DNA of 64,000 nt, taken from the NCBI RefSeq assembly GCF_022605725.1, contig NC_065553.1:4712001-4776000 (forward strand). Direction: 5' to 3'. The notes beneath the pieces were generated by a model. The model saw nothing but the letters and a program-made list of their open reading frames with translations. It ran no database searches and had not been told where the DNA came from. Source of the stretch: Anthonomus grandis grandis. Its lineage: Eukaryota; Arthropoda; Insecta; Coleoptera; Curculionidae. Every line of letters begins with the position of its first letter. Position 1 is the first letter of the stretch. The translations under genes were made by a program, and so were the position numbers. Of the stretch, positions 43,901-57,236 are shown piece after piece.

Positions 43901-46900
43901 ATTTAAAATTCTACTTTAAACCAGAAGAAAATAGTTTCGAACGCAAAAGAAAACAGATTATGGCATTTAGTCCAAGTGAACTTGCTACAAGATAAACTTA
44001 AGTTTATGTTGGCAAAACTTGATGAGAAGCAGCTAAATTTACATACACGTTCCAGTGTTGCCATGATTGCCTACGTTTTATATTTAAGTATCAGAATAAC
44101 ATTGCGAAATCCGATTCCGACAAATTAAAAAGCAAATTGATGGTTATGAAATAGAGCTGACACTATGTTGAGATTTTGGCCAAAGCGTAAGAGAAAAATG
44201 GTCTAGTAGTGGATGCTGTATTCAGAACATATACAGCGTTGCAAGATTTTATATATTTTCTCAGCAATCAAGCTCAAGAATTCAAGAATCAAGAATTGTT
44301 TTAAAGAGGTACACTGAAAAAAACAACTTTCTATTGAAATTTGAGAAGTAGAAGAAAGAACAGATAAACAAATCATACTTGGCAAACTTGGAGCAATAGG
44401 TCATTTGTCATCAACATAGGCGCGGAAAATTTAAATATAGTCTATCTATACCAAAAGTTTATATAGTTGGCTAGTAAATTATGTTAAAAGTCACGTGCAT
44501 CCAGGTTTATTTAGTATCAACTCTAGATAAAACTTACTGATAGTTGCAAGAAGTAGTATCATAGATCCTGATTTGAGCTTCTCCGCTAGATGGCAGAACA
44601 GGATAGGTGCTTTCTAAAGCAATGGACACACAAGCGGACACTGCAAAAGCTGCTGCTGCCAAAAAACCTCCGCAGCACATTCGTTGGAGAGGTGTTTTTA
44701 GTAGGTGGCATTTGGCAAGTAGTGGGTATATTATGTAAGTAAATAAAGGGATGAAGGCTAGGATCAGAAGAGGGTTTACTACCTAAAAAAATATTTTTTG
44801 TAAGTAGTGCTTTGGTGCATTAGTAGCTTTCTTTAAATCTTACCTGCATTTGATCAGGTAGAATCGTGTAAAATCCAATGTTTCCGTCCATTCTGACGGC
44901 CTGGAACGTCCATCCGGAGCCTTGTTGGTCGTACAAGGCCCAGAAAATCGGAAGAGGAATGTACAGAAGCAGCACCTTTAATAATGCTTTAATATCACTG
45001 ACTAATTTAGCCCCATATTCTGACTCAGATCGATCCAACCAATGGTCAACCGGTGGACCATTTTTCCGATTTTTTACAGCATACTAAATAAAAATGCTTT
45101 AATAGGAAATATTTAAATGGTTTTAATAGCAAGCGCTTACCGACATGCATTGTACAACGTTGACAAACACGTTTCCTTTAGGCTTCTTGATCTTGTATAA
45201 AGGCTTACCGACGGCAAATATAGCTGAAATTAATTAAAACATTAACAACAAAAATAACAAAACCAAATCAAAAGTTACCAACATACCGATGGAAATAACC
45301 ATCAAAACTCCCGGAACAGCGAAAGCCAATGGATAGCAACTACTGTTATCAAAACACTCAACATCATTTCTCAAGATCGGTGTTAGGAACGTTGAAATCA
45401 GACTGCCGGCGTTAATGGAGAAGTAGAAGAGGGAGAAAAAGGTGGCGAGTTGAAACTCTTGCTAAAATTAAACTTAAAACTTAGCATCACAAGAGTTCAT
45501 TTAAAGATTCAACTTACTTGAGGTAGAACGAACTGGTCACCGCCAAAAGCAGCTACACAAGGCTTAATCCCTCCCGTACCCACAGCAATTAGAAGCAAAG
45601 CGACTATCGTAAAAGGTTCTTGCGGTATCTGTAACGGGTCTACAGCGGTTAAGGCCAAGAGGATGCTACCGCACGCGTAGATCATTGACACGTAGAGAAT
45701 TGTACGGAATTTGCCTAGCCAGCTGTCGGAAACAATTGCACCAATAAGTGGGAAAAAGTAGACGAACATTGTAAAGGTGTGGTAGAGGATTTTGGCCGTA
45801 GACTCTGTGTATCTGAGGATGTCCGTGAGGTAGAGGATGAGAATTGCTATAAAACAAAATATATATGTAGAATTGGGTAAAGAGTAAATCCCAATAAATA
45901 GAATTCGCTACATTGGCTTTGTTCAATTTAAAATTTATTTTTCATAGAAACTAAAAATTGAAACCTAGTCAAACTTCAATTTCTCACTTAAAACGTTATG
46001 CTGATATAAATAGAATTTAGTAGAATGCTGGATAAACTGTTGTGTATCCTGCCTTTGTACACGGTAGACAATCCTTTTCACTTAAAAACCTGTTTTTTTA
46101 CAACATTCTGAGCGCTTATGTCAGTCAATTTAAGATTTTTGTCATTATTATGCAATTTATAATATGGGGTATATTAAAAAGAAATGAAATTGAAATGGCA
46201 TAGAGAAAAATTAGAGGAAAATATTTAAGAAAAAAAATTTATAAAATTTTAAATTATCTTCCGAATAGCGGGTCCATAAATAAAATTTAAAATAGCCTGC
46301 CAAATTGGTAATACCTCTTGGATATTTCGACGACTTAAGATTAGGCAACACTATTTACTAGTACCTTATGGATACTTTGACAATTGATTTGCTGTTATTT
46401 TCAAAATGGCTCTTGGTCGCCATCATTCTATTTTTCCTTGGGAAAGCAATCAAGTAAAATGGAGAAGGATCGAATGCCTTACAATTTTAGAATGTTGCCT
46501 AAATAAAATAATCAAATTCAAAAACAAAATGGCGGCCTGATAAGTACCTTAATAATTAAGTAACTTTTAAAACGCCGCAATTTTTTTTCAGATAGAGAGC
46601 AAAAGTGAAGACACGAAAAACTTCGATTTTACCAATTTTAAAGCCAAGAGTAATGGCATCAGCAAAGTTTTTTTGGAAAGTTGCCTACCATGAATCGTGG
46701 GTATATAGACAACCACCTTAACTATAATCCATTCATAAGTCAAAAGGCCAAACATAAACAAATTTATACGTTACTTCAGTAGCTTCAGGGATTGGCTCGC
46801 TGGGAATTTTCGACTGGTACGTTGACCAATTAGAACCGCAGGTTTGCACGATCGATGTTTATGTCTGACCTCTTGGTTGTGAATAGACCTTGGTTGTAAC

Positions 46901-49900
46901 TTGTTCTATGTAAATTCTCTATTATTTTTTAAAAATGTTATTCCTACACCACTTTATGTCTTTCTCCAAGAAAAACACTAAAAAAGGTTACCGCGCAGTA
47001 TTGATGCGATTTATTGGGTTTGTTGGACAGGCATCCCATGTTCGATTCTGGGATTTTTTTTATTATAACTTTTTTTTTCAAAATTTACACAAAAGTACCT
47101 TTTCTACGCAATTTCATTACTTACGGGTTAAAAATAAATATTTATTGCCAATGTCATGTCAAGTATTAATTGCGATTAAATTTTTCTCAGGCAAACACAC
47201 AATTGGGTAATTAGCACTTTGGCTATAAGACCGCAATTTCGAATTATATAATAGGTAATAGCGTGATAGATATAAATTTTTATATCATTAAACAATGATG
47301 TTGCATTATCTTTCGCTCTAATATTGATATATATCGTGATAAATTAAGACACGTGTCAATATTTACTTACTTCGCATTCCATAGTAAGAAAACCTCTCAC
47401 AGAACTCATTGCTCACAATGAAAAATACTGATTTTGGGTAAGGGAGTTTCTGGAAAATAAAAAAAAATAAGTCATTAATTATTTATCTTTAAATTCTTAA
47501 CAAAAATTTAAAGTATAAAATGATCATGAGTTGCCAAGAACTTAATAGGCGTTTTAAACTTATTTTAAACACTTTCATATGTTTTTATTGCAACGCTATG
47601 GTAGACTGCATCTATTAAGACGCAACTGTATTTGTTGTGAAGCAAAATTGTAAAGAGAAAGCGGTTTATCCTTGATCGCATTTTACCTTCATTCTTTTTC
47701 TAAAATCTTTTTGCTATCTGGACGATTTATGTAATATTTCTGAATATTTAATTGAAACAGGTGTAACTGACCTCGCCAACGGTGCTGCATATAAATTATT
47801 GTGTTTTTTTTCTCAATGGTATTGACCACTGTTATTGAACAAATTGACCAAGTTTTGAATTTATCATAATATACTAAAAGTATAGTGAGGACGTAAATTT
47901 ATGCATAATCTTAATAAAAATTACAACTAATAATAAACCCATGTATTTCTAGAGGAATGTTATTAAAAAAACTGATAACCCCAATATCCTGGACCATTTT
48001 TGCACCTTACAAAAGGTTCGTCAGTAGGAGCTAATTTATCCTGTATTAAAGGCGTCAACATCTGCATGAACCTTGTAGTTACGTCTATTTTTTCCACATA
48101 AAGCAAATTTTAGAGAATATACAGAGAAGGGATAGTCGTTATACCAATTTCTCTATAAATCTCCAGCTCCTCTCTTAAGCTCCAACGACCATGATATCCC
48201 TTCTCTGCATTTTAAATATTCGATATGCTTGAGGTGCATATTCCCAGGTTATTATGGCATTAGACCAGGGAGGAAAAGTTCACAATACATTGTTTTTGAG
48301 GCAGAACTTGAGGAACATGTTGATCTCTTGAACATCTATGGCCGATCGTAGTACCTCATTCAAATTGAAATCATATCTAAACAAGAAGTAAATTAGATAT
48401 TATGGAGCTAATCAAGGATTACCCCTTGGTCATGAATCTGTGACAGAGAACTTGAAAACAATCCAATAATACTTTGAGATATTTAAGCCCCACCATTCAA
48501 CAAACTAGTCAGGTTAGACTGTAATTGCAAACATCTGTAACAACGATCTTTGTATTTGAAAACGCTCAGAGCCTCATAATTGACATGATCAAAGGCCTTG
48601 GAAAAGTATATACAGTGCGGCTCTTACTTGTCCCCCCTCTTATCGTTTGAATGCGTTTATATAAAAATTTGAAATTTGGCACACATCATTTGCAACCTAA
48701 ATACTACTTTTTGGTCATTAGCTCATTTTCCAAACAAAAGCTTCCACAGAATGATTTATAGTCATAAAATATTAAGTCATTACTTCTACCCATAGCAAAA
48801 TAGCAGCCTTTCAAAATAATATTAAAATATCTTTATTTTCTTTACGATACCTGTTCAGTAGTGTTCAGGTGTAATTTGTTTGTAGAGTTTGTATTTTTTG
48901 TCAATGTTATAAAACAAAAAAAACCAAAGAAAGCAAAGAAAATCAAAAAATATATCCAATTATCAAATAATGTGTCAAGACAGCCACAGATAAAGGTTTC
49001 AAAAAGCTTGAGTGTAATACTGGAAATGTTTATTTATCTCCAGGTACAAACATTAGAAAAAGCTCGATTTCAACGATGCGAAAATTTTCTTTCAATGAGT
49101 GAAGAGCTAAAGATAAAATAAAACCATATGGCTTTATTTCATCGTATTATTCGTATTGTTTCATAGTATATTATCCATTCTTACATGTTGTAAATAAAAA
49201 ACGGATACAATACGTTTAAAATACATGCTGTAGATTTGTTTATAAATTAAGAAAATTTGATCATGTCTCAGAAAATATAAAAGAGTTGGGTTGGCTTAAG
49301 TGTGATAACTGGTATAATTTTAACTTGACTCTATTTTCTAGAAAACTAAATATGTGTCAACAACCAGTATATTTGTTTAAAAAACTAATTTATAGGGAGG
49401 CTGTGCATAATCGCTTTTTGCGAGATAAAAATTATTTAACAATGCCACAACATAGAACTTCTTTTTTTAAAAAGACCTTCAGTTATAATTGTCTTAACTT
49501 ATATAATAACTTACCTCTTCAATTTAAGGTATGCAATACTGGTTATTTAAGGTCTAAGTACAAGAGGTATTTATTAGATGTGCAGTAGATTTTTAGAACT
49601 TTTTTGGTGACAGATATATTGTATGTATATATGTACTGCATTGTTATATTGTTATGGTTGGTTAAAACTGTTTTATCCTCAGTGTTATCTTTTAAAAGCA
49701 TTCTATTGGACTTTCTCTGTTAACATTTAAAGATGGTGAACTTAATATCCGGAGAATTGGTTGAGTGGAATAATGGCCAGGAGGCTAAACTTCGCCAGTT
49801 GCGCTATTCTTGTGCATATGATGTGAATGTACATTTTCATATGTTTTTGCATTATATGTGCAAAGAAATACTTGAATAAAGGCGTTATTTATTTATTTAT

Positions 49901-52900
49901 TTATTTATAAAATTGCATTTTTGTAGAAGACTTGGTGGGATAGAGACATGGGGCCTGGTTCCTTATATATATTAAAGACATCAGATATAATAACATTAAT
50001 ATATTATTATTATTAATCGCGTAATGTTATTTTGGACGAGTCATAGGGTTTTGTAGTTAGTAATGACACTACATTTAGTTCATAAACAAGAGAACTCTAA
50101 ATAATCTGACTGTAGACGTGTAGATTTCTAAAACCTGGATCAAACCACCTGAAAAATTTCTTTCGAAAAATTTTTCTAATGTTTCACATACAACTCAATT
50201 GCCATATCATAAAAAATATTATGCATTGTATCTACAAAATGCTCAGAAAATAAGATATTCCAGTTAAATTACTAAAAAAATCAATCAATCCATGATAATC
50301 GGTAGAGTGATACGATCTTTAACTTCAGCAAGTACTTTAACTTTAAATGGAATGTATAGGAACTTGTAAAATCGCAAGCAGAATGCAATGATATGCTTAT
50401 ATTGACAACCAGTTTAGTTCCTTTAGTTTATGAGAAACTTGCGCCGAATGCCACATATAAACCGAATACATGAGTTCTGTACTTTTTGCAACCTACCAGT
50501 AAAGTCTCTATATTTATATTTTAACTTAAAAAAAGTTAAAATATACTGAAAAAATTGTTTCAAAGTTAATCTGAATCTAACCAGGTTAAGTTCCCCTAAA
50601 AATAAAAATATTCCGAATCAAGGCTTTTTTAAAATATTCACATTCAAAGCCGTATACCTTGCTAGATTTTCTTCAATGAGTTACCCTGTATATTTTTGAA
50701 ATATAAATGAATTAAAAATGAAACTAATATTTTAGTGGTCACTAATATAAGCTTCTTTTAGCAATTTTTTTTTCTCGAGAAAATACCTATGATTTTAGAA
50801 GTGGATATCCATAGAAGGGATTTGTCTTAATTATTTTTTTATAAAAAGTTTAATTTTAATTTGAAATTTCAATTTATATAAAGATATAATATACATATTT
50901 TATACCATGACTAATAAATAAATTCTCGCAGTAACTAGAGTATATTAATTCATATTTTTATGTTAAAAAATATACGAAACGATTGAAAATAATGTAATAC
51001 TTTCATAATCCTATATATTTTATAAAAATACTACGACCGTTGAATTTGTAATAAAAGTTCAAATTTCAATTAGGGTCTATTATATAAAAAAATATTCAAA
51101 ATTAAACTGAAAAATAAATCTTTTTTGACATGTTGCATTAATTTTCAATGCCATGACTAATCAAATTACCAAACGTTAGCCAATAAATTTCCTTATCTGA
51201 AGGTTAATTTTTTATTTCATGTACATATGCGTCTAAGCTAATTTAAAATTCAAACTTCCCTAGCCTTATTAGCTTATATTTATTAGTAAACAAACGATTT
51301 GTATAAAATCTTTAAAGATATAAATAAACAGATGTTGTAATATAATTATTTAAATATTAAATAATCATTATCGCTTTGTTTATTTTTAACATAAAACTGT
51401 CCCTTTATAACTTATAAAAGAAACAATAAGGTAGAATTCTAGAACTATAAATAAGATTCTAGAACTTCTATTTTGGAATGTAAATAGACATTTTCACAAG
51501 TTTAAAAAAATCTATGACGTCACTCCTCTAGAGAGTGCTATAATAATGCGCACTATATTATAGAAACAAGTTTTCAATGATTTCATTAAAACTGTAATAG
51601 CATATAAAAAGACAATGCAATGCATTTTGTTACTTTGTCAATGTCAAATGTAATAGGATAATTTATCGAAATGATATTCATGTGAATTTAAAACTGGTAT
51701 TTTAATGGAAAAATGCAAAGTTTAATGGATTTTTTAAGGTTAGTTAAAAAGATGCTGCGATAGATATAGGTCAAAAAAACAGCATGTATGTATTTATTAA
51801 TTACGTTATAATATTATTATAATATTATTACGTGATAATTACATAGCATAACTAGCCATATATACAAGAGGGGCAACAAAGAGATTGCACTTTATTTGTG
51901 ATTCTTCTGGTATATTTTCCAAATATACCAGAAGAATCACAATATAGTATATAAATATAGTACAAAATATAGTATCTCTATTTTTAATTGTTGTGGAGAT
52001 ATAAACTTAATAAAATTTAAATTGTTAAACAAATTCGCTTAATTTAGGTTAATACTAACAATAATAGATTGCAAAAAATAATAAGCATGAATAACACTAT
52101 ATTTACATGGATACTACAATATTTAGCACCAGTCTAAGTGTATTCTATGTCATCGAAAAACTTTGTCTTTGATTTCAAATTGTTAAGTTACCTACCTAGT
52201 TGTAATTAATACTGAAAATTCAAAACAAGTAAGGGTACACATAACAAAACTATATTACCACAATAGAAGCATTGTAACCAAAAGTCTTTATTTTATTCTT
52301 ACAGGCCTTTCACTAACGATATTAGTATCCAGCTGAAGAATATAATTCTAATCTTAATTAAAGCCCCAGGTCCCGGAAACATCAAATGGATTTACGTAAA
52401 AATGCTCCAGAATGTTTCTTGAATATGGAAGATCCACCAAATGATGGCAAATGCATGGTATTTCAAACATCAATACACAAAAAGGGGTCAAAACAGAATG
52501 TAAAAACTACCGAGGCATTAGTGTCAGGTATTAGTACTACCATTGGCAGCCCATACGAATGGCTAATCAGAGAACGACTAAATGGGGTAGAAACGGATAA
52601 AGAACAAAGCAGAATTATAGCTGGATGATCATGCGTCGACAACATATTTAATATTTATGGACATCTAATATCTATGGACCTATAGCTATGACACGAACAA
52701 AAAAACACAAGATTCTAGGTAATAGTATACAGATACATGGAAAATATGTGCCCGTCGTAAAATCATTAGAGGGGGTTAGAGACGAAAATAAAAGTTGGTA
52801 GGCGGTTATCCAAAGTTTTAAAACCGATAAAAGATTTCTGTAAAATTTATGGCAATGAAATACTTAAGGTATGGCAAAGGACATGTTCCAATATGGGACT

Positions 52901-55900
52901 AGATATAAATGGGAGTTTTCTGTATACTTTACTTTCCGCAGATTACCAAATGGTAATAGTTAACGACACATATGATTTAGAAGATATAAAGCGAAAAATA
53001 TAAAATATATGAAATCTATAAGCATGCGGGCGTAAAGATAAACTTCTCTAAAACTAAGTATCTGTCAAATCGCGAATAATGATTCAATCTTGTCAAGACT
53101 ATTCCTATTTAGGAGTAAAAATAACAGAAGAAGGATCGAGCAAAAATTAAATAATCCATTGCATAAATCATGGAAAATAAGCAATAAATAAACTAAACGC
53201 TCTCCTGTGGTCAAATAATATCGAAAAACAAACAAAAAAAAGAATATATGAAACTATTGTACAACGTATACTATTATACGGCTCAGAGATATGGGAGGAT
53301 ACGCATGGAAGATGATCGATGGCTCAAAAATGTGGAGAGGAGAGGATTAGAAGAGGAACATTGGCAGGATAGAAAAGAATGGAAAACAGGTTATAAGAGA
53401 TGGCTCTTATACAATATATGTATATAGGTATAAGGCTAAGTTGGAAAAAAAATTGAAGAAGCTGGATCTAATATTCCGAGAAATAGCAGCTTTGGGGTGC
53501 GTAGGACCTGACAATACCCAATCACTTATGGACTACAAATTTCTTCAGGTTCAGTTCATTTCACACTTCATTTACGTGCTCCACAGTATACAGAATTTTC
53601 AAAGGCAATAAATTTCAGCCGTACAAAATAAAACTTGATAGACGGTTGGAGTTTTGAAAACTATGTAAAAAAATGTCCCCACCTTTTTACTTACATGGTA
53701 CTGCAAGAAGACACAACTGTCGATATTGGAGTGAATAGTGGATAGTTAGACATATTAGAAAATATAATACAGCCACGAATTATCAAAAGAATGGTAAATG
53801 ACGTTATAATTATAATGAGAATGGCATTCATTTCCAATACCCATTTGTCGAGACAGTGGATCGGCGGACCAAGCCAAGACTTACGTCGTTCAGATTGCTT
53901 CGTTTGGAAGCATTTGAGAAATAAGGTTTGATGCGAGAGTCCATTCAAGATGTAATGTAGAATGTAGACAAGTAACTCAAGACACGTTTCAGTTGCCCCA
54001 TGCAAAACAAACTAACTGACATTTTTGATAAAATTCAGAGTTTTTTGTAAGTAGTAGTATTGTAGATTTTATTTTATTATGGCAGGGAAACACAGTAACT
54101 GTATCCAACTGTAAAACACAATAACTGTAGTGGAGTTTCTGTTTTTTACAATTGGATATTAAGTTATTGTGTTTTAAAATGGTAATAAAGATGTTATTTT
54201 GACATGCTCTGAATAATTTTTTTCTCACTGCAATCAATTAACAGCAACCCCAAAACAGATTTTCAGATTTCAACTGCAGAAGTCAAAACAAAAACTGAAT
54301 TTTACATACTGCGTTAGTAATAGAAGTGAATAATGACACTTATCAGATAACCGTCCGGTATTTTACAACTGGACACACGCGCATTAGTGCCGATGGCATA
54401 GATAAAAATATAGAAAAAAAAGAAAATGTTCATGATATTGAGGATTTTTTAGATGTAATTGGATCTAGTGTTGCGACTAGAACAATTTCACTCCTGGTAA
54501 AACCAAAACAGAATTGCAAAGAAGACAGATGATCCGATAAATAATAATTTAGTAGAGACTTGTTTTCAGAAACGATCGAACCTCTTTAAATATAAGAATT
54601 CACCAAAAACTACAAACAGTTAAATTTTTTACAATATAGTTCTTAGAGTCTATTCTTTTAGTATGAGTATCTCCAGTATAAAGTACAAAATATTTTTAAA
54701 AAACTTATTCCTTCAAGGTCTCTAAATAGGCAAAATTTTTGGAAATTCCTAGCTGAATCCGAAACAACTATAATGATTTAGTACATAGCGATCAGGTTGA
54801 TGGTGTCCAAGAAAGCTTTGTATTTACTCCTTCTATACATCAGTTTATTTTTGGATTTTTTTAGTCCTAATTAATATTTAGCTTTCTAAATTTTCTGAGT
54901 TTATGAGGAATAGATTCGAATAAAATCTTTAATATTGCATAGTGGTAAATGGTCACCACTTTCAGCACTTATTATCACATTGACCTATCTATATGCATCA
55001 AATTAATTTTTATTTTAACTTACGTACGTGTAAACTTCAGGTTGATTTTCCTTTTTTTAATATTTGGAAAGTTGTTTAATTTTAAAGTTAAGTTTTGTTA
55101 CTCTAGGAACTATATTGATTAATATTATATATATTATTTTTAAGATTTAATCCCTTAATATCGCACTTCGAGAATTTTATCCTAAAATCAAATAGGTCAC
55201 GGTTGAAGCCTACATTTTGTATAATAATGTTTACAACTTTTGTAAACATTTCGAAAGTTACTAAAAACATTTTTTTTTAAACATATAGTGTAACACAATA
55301 TTTTATTTTTTGGATTAGCCTGTAGTATCTGGCTATAGTTGAAAATATGTCTTCCTAGAAATAAAAATTGTGTCCGAGCGTTTTTTCCGAAAATATACCA
55401 GGAGCGCCACAAATAGAAGCGCGACCTTTTTGGTGGGCCAACCTGTTCATGTGTACATACGTATATAAGTGTTCAAAATATATACCTATAATTTGTTCCT
55501 ATTTATCTATTTACCTTTTAACGACTTTCAAACAAATAATTTAGAAAATAAATATATGTATTATTTGTCAAAAAAACTTATTGTTTTTTTGCATTACGTC
55601 TGGTTATATAATTATTAGTGCGGTACTTTAATGTTCAAATCACGTTTTTCAATGTCAAAAATAGATGAAACGTAATAAATAATTCATATTATGTTGTGGG
55701 TATGAATCCGGGTTCTGACTTTTATTTTCAACCTATTATAATTACAATAATTAAACAGTAATACGTAAAATTTAAAAAAGAATTGTTAAAGTAATAAATT
55801 GAAAATTACAGAGGATTTCATCATAAAAATAGATTTTTTTAGTGTTTGTGTTTTCATAAGTTTTCTGTTAAAAAAGTGCTAATTAAAGAGGTACCTCTAA

Positions 55901-57236
55901 TTAAAAAATAAAAAATTAAAAAAAAGCTAAAATGACATAATATTGTAATTTTGTCAAAAAATGTAAAACTACAAAAAATTAGACCTATAATTTTTTTGCT
56001 ACAAAAAATATTTTATATGTACAAAAGCAAAAATAAAATTTAATTTTTAAGGAAATTAAAAATACTATTATAAGCATTAATAGCGATAACAGATCTAAGT
56101 GTAATTTAGAAACGAAAAGTAGTAAACAGATGGTTAAACAATTTAAAAAAAAAAAATGTTAAAAGCAAACTTAGAGCGAAGAATGTATTTATACATTCAA
56201 AATAATTACAGAAATTAAAGAAATTGCTTCTTATTCCTCGTTTACGCTACGTGAATTTATTACATTTTAGGATACTGAGGATGAACAAATAAATATTCGA
56301 AACGCCATCCAATATACAGGGTGATAAACTTAGTGTAATTTGTTTGAATTTTAGCCATAAATTTAATATTTATTTTTCTTTTTTAACAAAATTGGGATAT
56401 GATCTTTTTATATGCCAAATCTTAAAATTTACCTTTTTTGTGCAAACAGATTTGCTTGAAAAAAGTTATACTTCAAAAATCTGGCTACGGTTAACCCTTT
56501 TCGAGATATTTACATTTAAAGTTTTCAATGCGCTCAAGATAAAAATTTATTTTGCTACTTTTAAATATTAGTCTCATTAAATTTAAGTCAAAGGATTACA
56601 TGTGTTTCGCCCATACTAGGCATCATCAGATTGTGTATTCACTAATAAAAAGGATGAAAAAAAAAGCAGAGAACAACCCTACATGATACAAGTCAAGGGT
56701 AGAAAGTAAGTTAAAATTGGTAAAATCGGACGGAGACTAGTTACTATATATTAAAATTATATAAAAAAATTCTTGGAAATTCCTACTTTAAGTTAAAATA
56801 TTTGTTAAGTAGCCTGTGCCTGATAAGATGAATTATTATAAATGTCATTGTCACCATTTTTATTTTCTTGTCACTATGAACTTTTTACATTCAAATTCAA
56901 ATTCAGTAAATTTACATGTCATTGCATAATTACTAGAATATTTGATTGTTAAAATCAACGTTTTGCTAAAGTGGGTACCTTATATGGCTATTGCTTATGG
57001 TTTACATGGAAAATGTATAAATAAAAATTAAATGTAAAACGCCAGCAAACACGGAATTTTTCACGTCATTTTTTGGTATAATGCCTCCAATGAATCATGT
57101 AATTTTTAATTTAAAAAAAATCTTAATAGTAATAATTATAGTTCATCAGTGAATATTTTTAAGCGATTATTATTTTTAATCAGTGACTGTGAGAGTAAAA
57201 ATAAAATACCTTCAACTGTTTTTCCTTATCGATCAT
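40921..57236 (-). CDS. SLC15/POT-family proton-coupled oligopeptide transporter, copy B (yin/opt1-like)
   Basis: Coding exons: 57236-57210, 47449-47371, 45846-45518, 45461-45287, 45223-45141, 45083-44844, 44782-44538, 43065-42978, 42920-42766, 42710-42524, 42452-42207, 41109-40921 (stop). All have GT/AG sites with matching phases, giving 680 aa. The start MIDKEKQLK joins KLPYPKSVFFIVSNEFCERF and YYGMRTILILYL, i.e. TM1 with the ExxERFxYYG proton/peptide motif. Further landmarks: LIGAIVSDSWLGKFRT, GTGGIKPCVAAFGGDQF, FFSLFYFSINAGSL (PTR2 signatures), TM7 FWALYDQQGSGW, a large extracellular loop (about residues 390-535) and TM10 TGLEFSYSQAP with the conserved Glu. TM12 is FLYTGLMVGDMLIFMWLAVR, followed by an acidic cytoplasmic tail. 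By family knowledge it takes up di/tripeptides with protons at the gut or neural plasma membrane. All key residues I can check are canonical. Confidence 0.93.
41320..41860 (+). repeat. Two direct copies of a ~115-bp repeat in the last intron of SLC15 copy B
   Basis: About 41325-41435 and 41748-41860 share CTTTTCC.TC.TTT.CTATCACC-like, GATCTTCT..AAAT, TTTTTCTG.CATA.TTTGCACA and AATTATATCCAAA in order. Between them, TCGGGTTAGGAAG (about 41478) is answered by the inverted CTTCCTAACCCG near 41675, so the unit may be part of one non-autonomous transposon. Confidence 0.6.
43300..44537. other. Intron 7 of SLC15 copy B
   Basis: AT-rich intron with TGACGT-rich text near 43640-43700 and a TGGCAACACGG word near 43580 shared with the 39.6/40.1-kb repeat. 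No recognised coding sequence. Confidence 0.4.
45850..47370. other. Intron 2 of SLC15 copy B
   Basis: No transposon protein, RNA gene or clear repeat recognised in this 1.5-kb intron. Confidence 0.4.
47960..48640 (-). mobile_element. Non-LTR RT fragment in SLC15-B intron 1
   Basis: Near 48600 the - strand reads SKAFDHVNYEAL (RT block 2). After a deletion it continues near 48260-48080 as YAPQAYRIFKMQRRDIMVVG and FIEKLV...LSLLCIF...NLLYV, the 'LQ+RA+R+I.G' and 'LP+..+Y..E...' blocks of the RT C-terminus. The AYADD region is deleted. Confidence 0.7.
48641..49279. other. Intronic stretch with a possible transposon end
   Basis: TACAGTGCGGCTCTTACTTG at about 48613 looks like a Tc1-type terminal start (TA-CAGT), but I found no partner in inverted orientation. 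The Lys-rich frame at 48861-49121 is not recognised. Confidence 0.3.
49280..49912 (+). mobile_element. Non-LTR (CR1/L2-like) 3' end with (TTTA)n tail
   Basis: The frame 49286-49588 reads MGWLKCDNWYNFNLTLFSRK, PVYLFKKLI, MPQHRTSFFKKTFSYNC and YNNLPLQFK, the C-terminal end of a CR1/Jockey RT. About 300 bases of 3' UTR follow, ending in GAATAAAGGCG and (TTTA)n at about 49890-49910. It is 5'-truncated and lies antisense to the host gene. Confidence 0.8.
49913..51896. other. AT-rich intron, SLC15 copy B
   Basis: Very AT-rich. An ACCCTGTATATTTTTGAAATA word near 50682 resembles a mariner-type end but has no partner. No genes seen. Confidence 0.4.
51897..51941. repeat. Perfect 21-bp inverted repeat (hairpin)
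   Basis: Arm 51897-51917 (TGTGATTCTTCTGGTATATTT...) and arm 51921-51941 are exact reverse complements with a 3-base loop TCC. It lies in SLC15-B intron 1. Confidence 0.9.
52300..53500 (+). mobile_element. Non-LTR reverse transcriptase remnant of a second type
   Basis: LIKAPGPGN-like text near 52360, KGSKQNVKNYRGIS (52480), RLNGVETDKEQSRIIAG and SCVDNIF (RT blocks 1-2a; the usual form is EQ.GFR.GRS..D.IF). Then ADYQMVI (mutated YADD, near 52940), INFSKTKYLS (53040), YSYLGVKITEEGSS (53105) and RIYETIVQRILLYGSEIWE (53250). The TKY and SYLG...LYGSE blocks resemble RTE/R1-like elements and differ from the CR1/Jockey pieces elsewhere in the window. Many frame breaks. Confidence 0.75.
53590..54010 (+). 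mobile_element. Degenerate mariner-like transposase remnant
   Basis: FLHGTARRHNCRYWSE (about 53680-53720) matches the 'F.L.G.VN.HNCRYW' block after the first catalytic Asp of several insect mariner-like transposases. Near 53840-53930 RQWIGGPSQ ... RRSDCFVWKHLRNKV matches 'RWIGR.GP..WP.RSPDLTP.DFF+WG+LK.+VY'. The part between is missing. Confidence 0.5.
54326..54535 (+). mobile_element. Fragment similar to DUF7869-type mobile-element protein
   Basis: TGHTRISADGIDKNIEKKE followed by VHDIEDFLDVI resembles 'GHTFMAAD..HH.+E...KK...VYD..DFV..+', a block I associate with DUF7869 proteins encoded by insect transposons. The open frame is 68 codons and stands alone. Confidence 0.45.
54540..57209. other. 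AT-rich intron 1 of SLC15 copy B, near its 5' end
   Basis: Mostly A/T. TATACAGGGTGATAAACTTA at 56314 looks like a mariner-type terminal start without a visible partner. No genes recognised. Confidence 0.4.

Noticed and set aside
48861..49121. Lys-rich 86-aa + strand frame
   Set aside because: Low-complexity AAA codons in an intron; no homology recognised.
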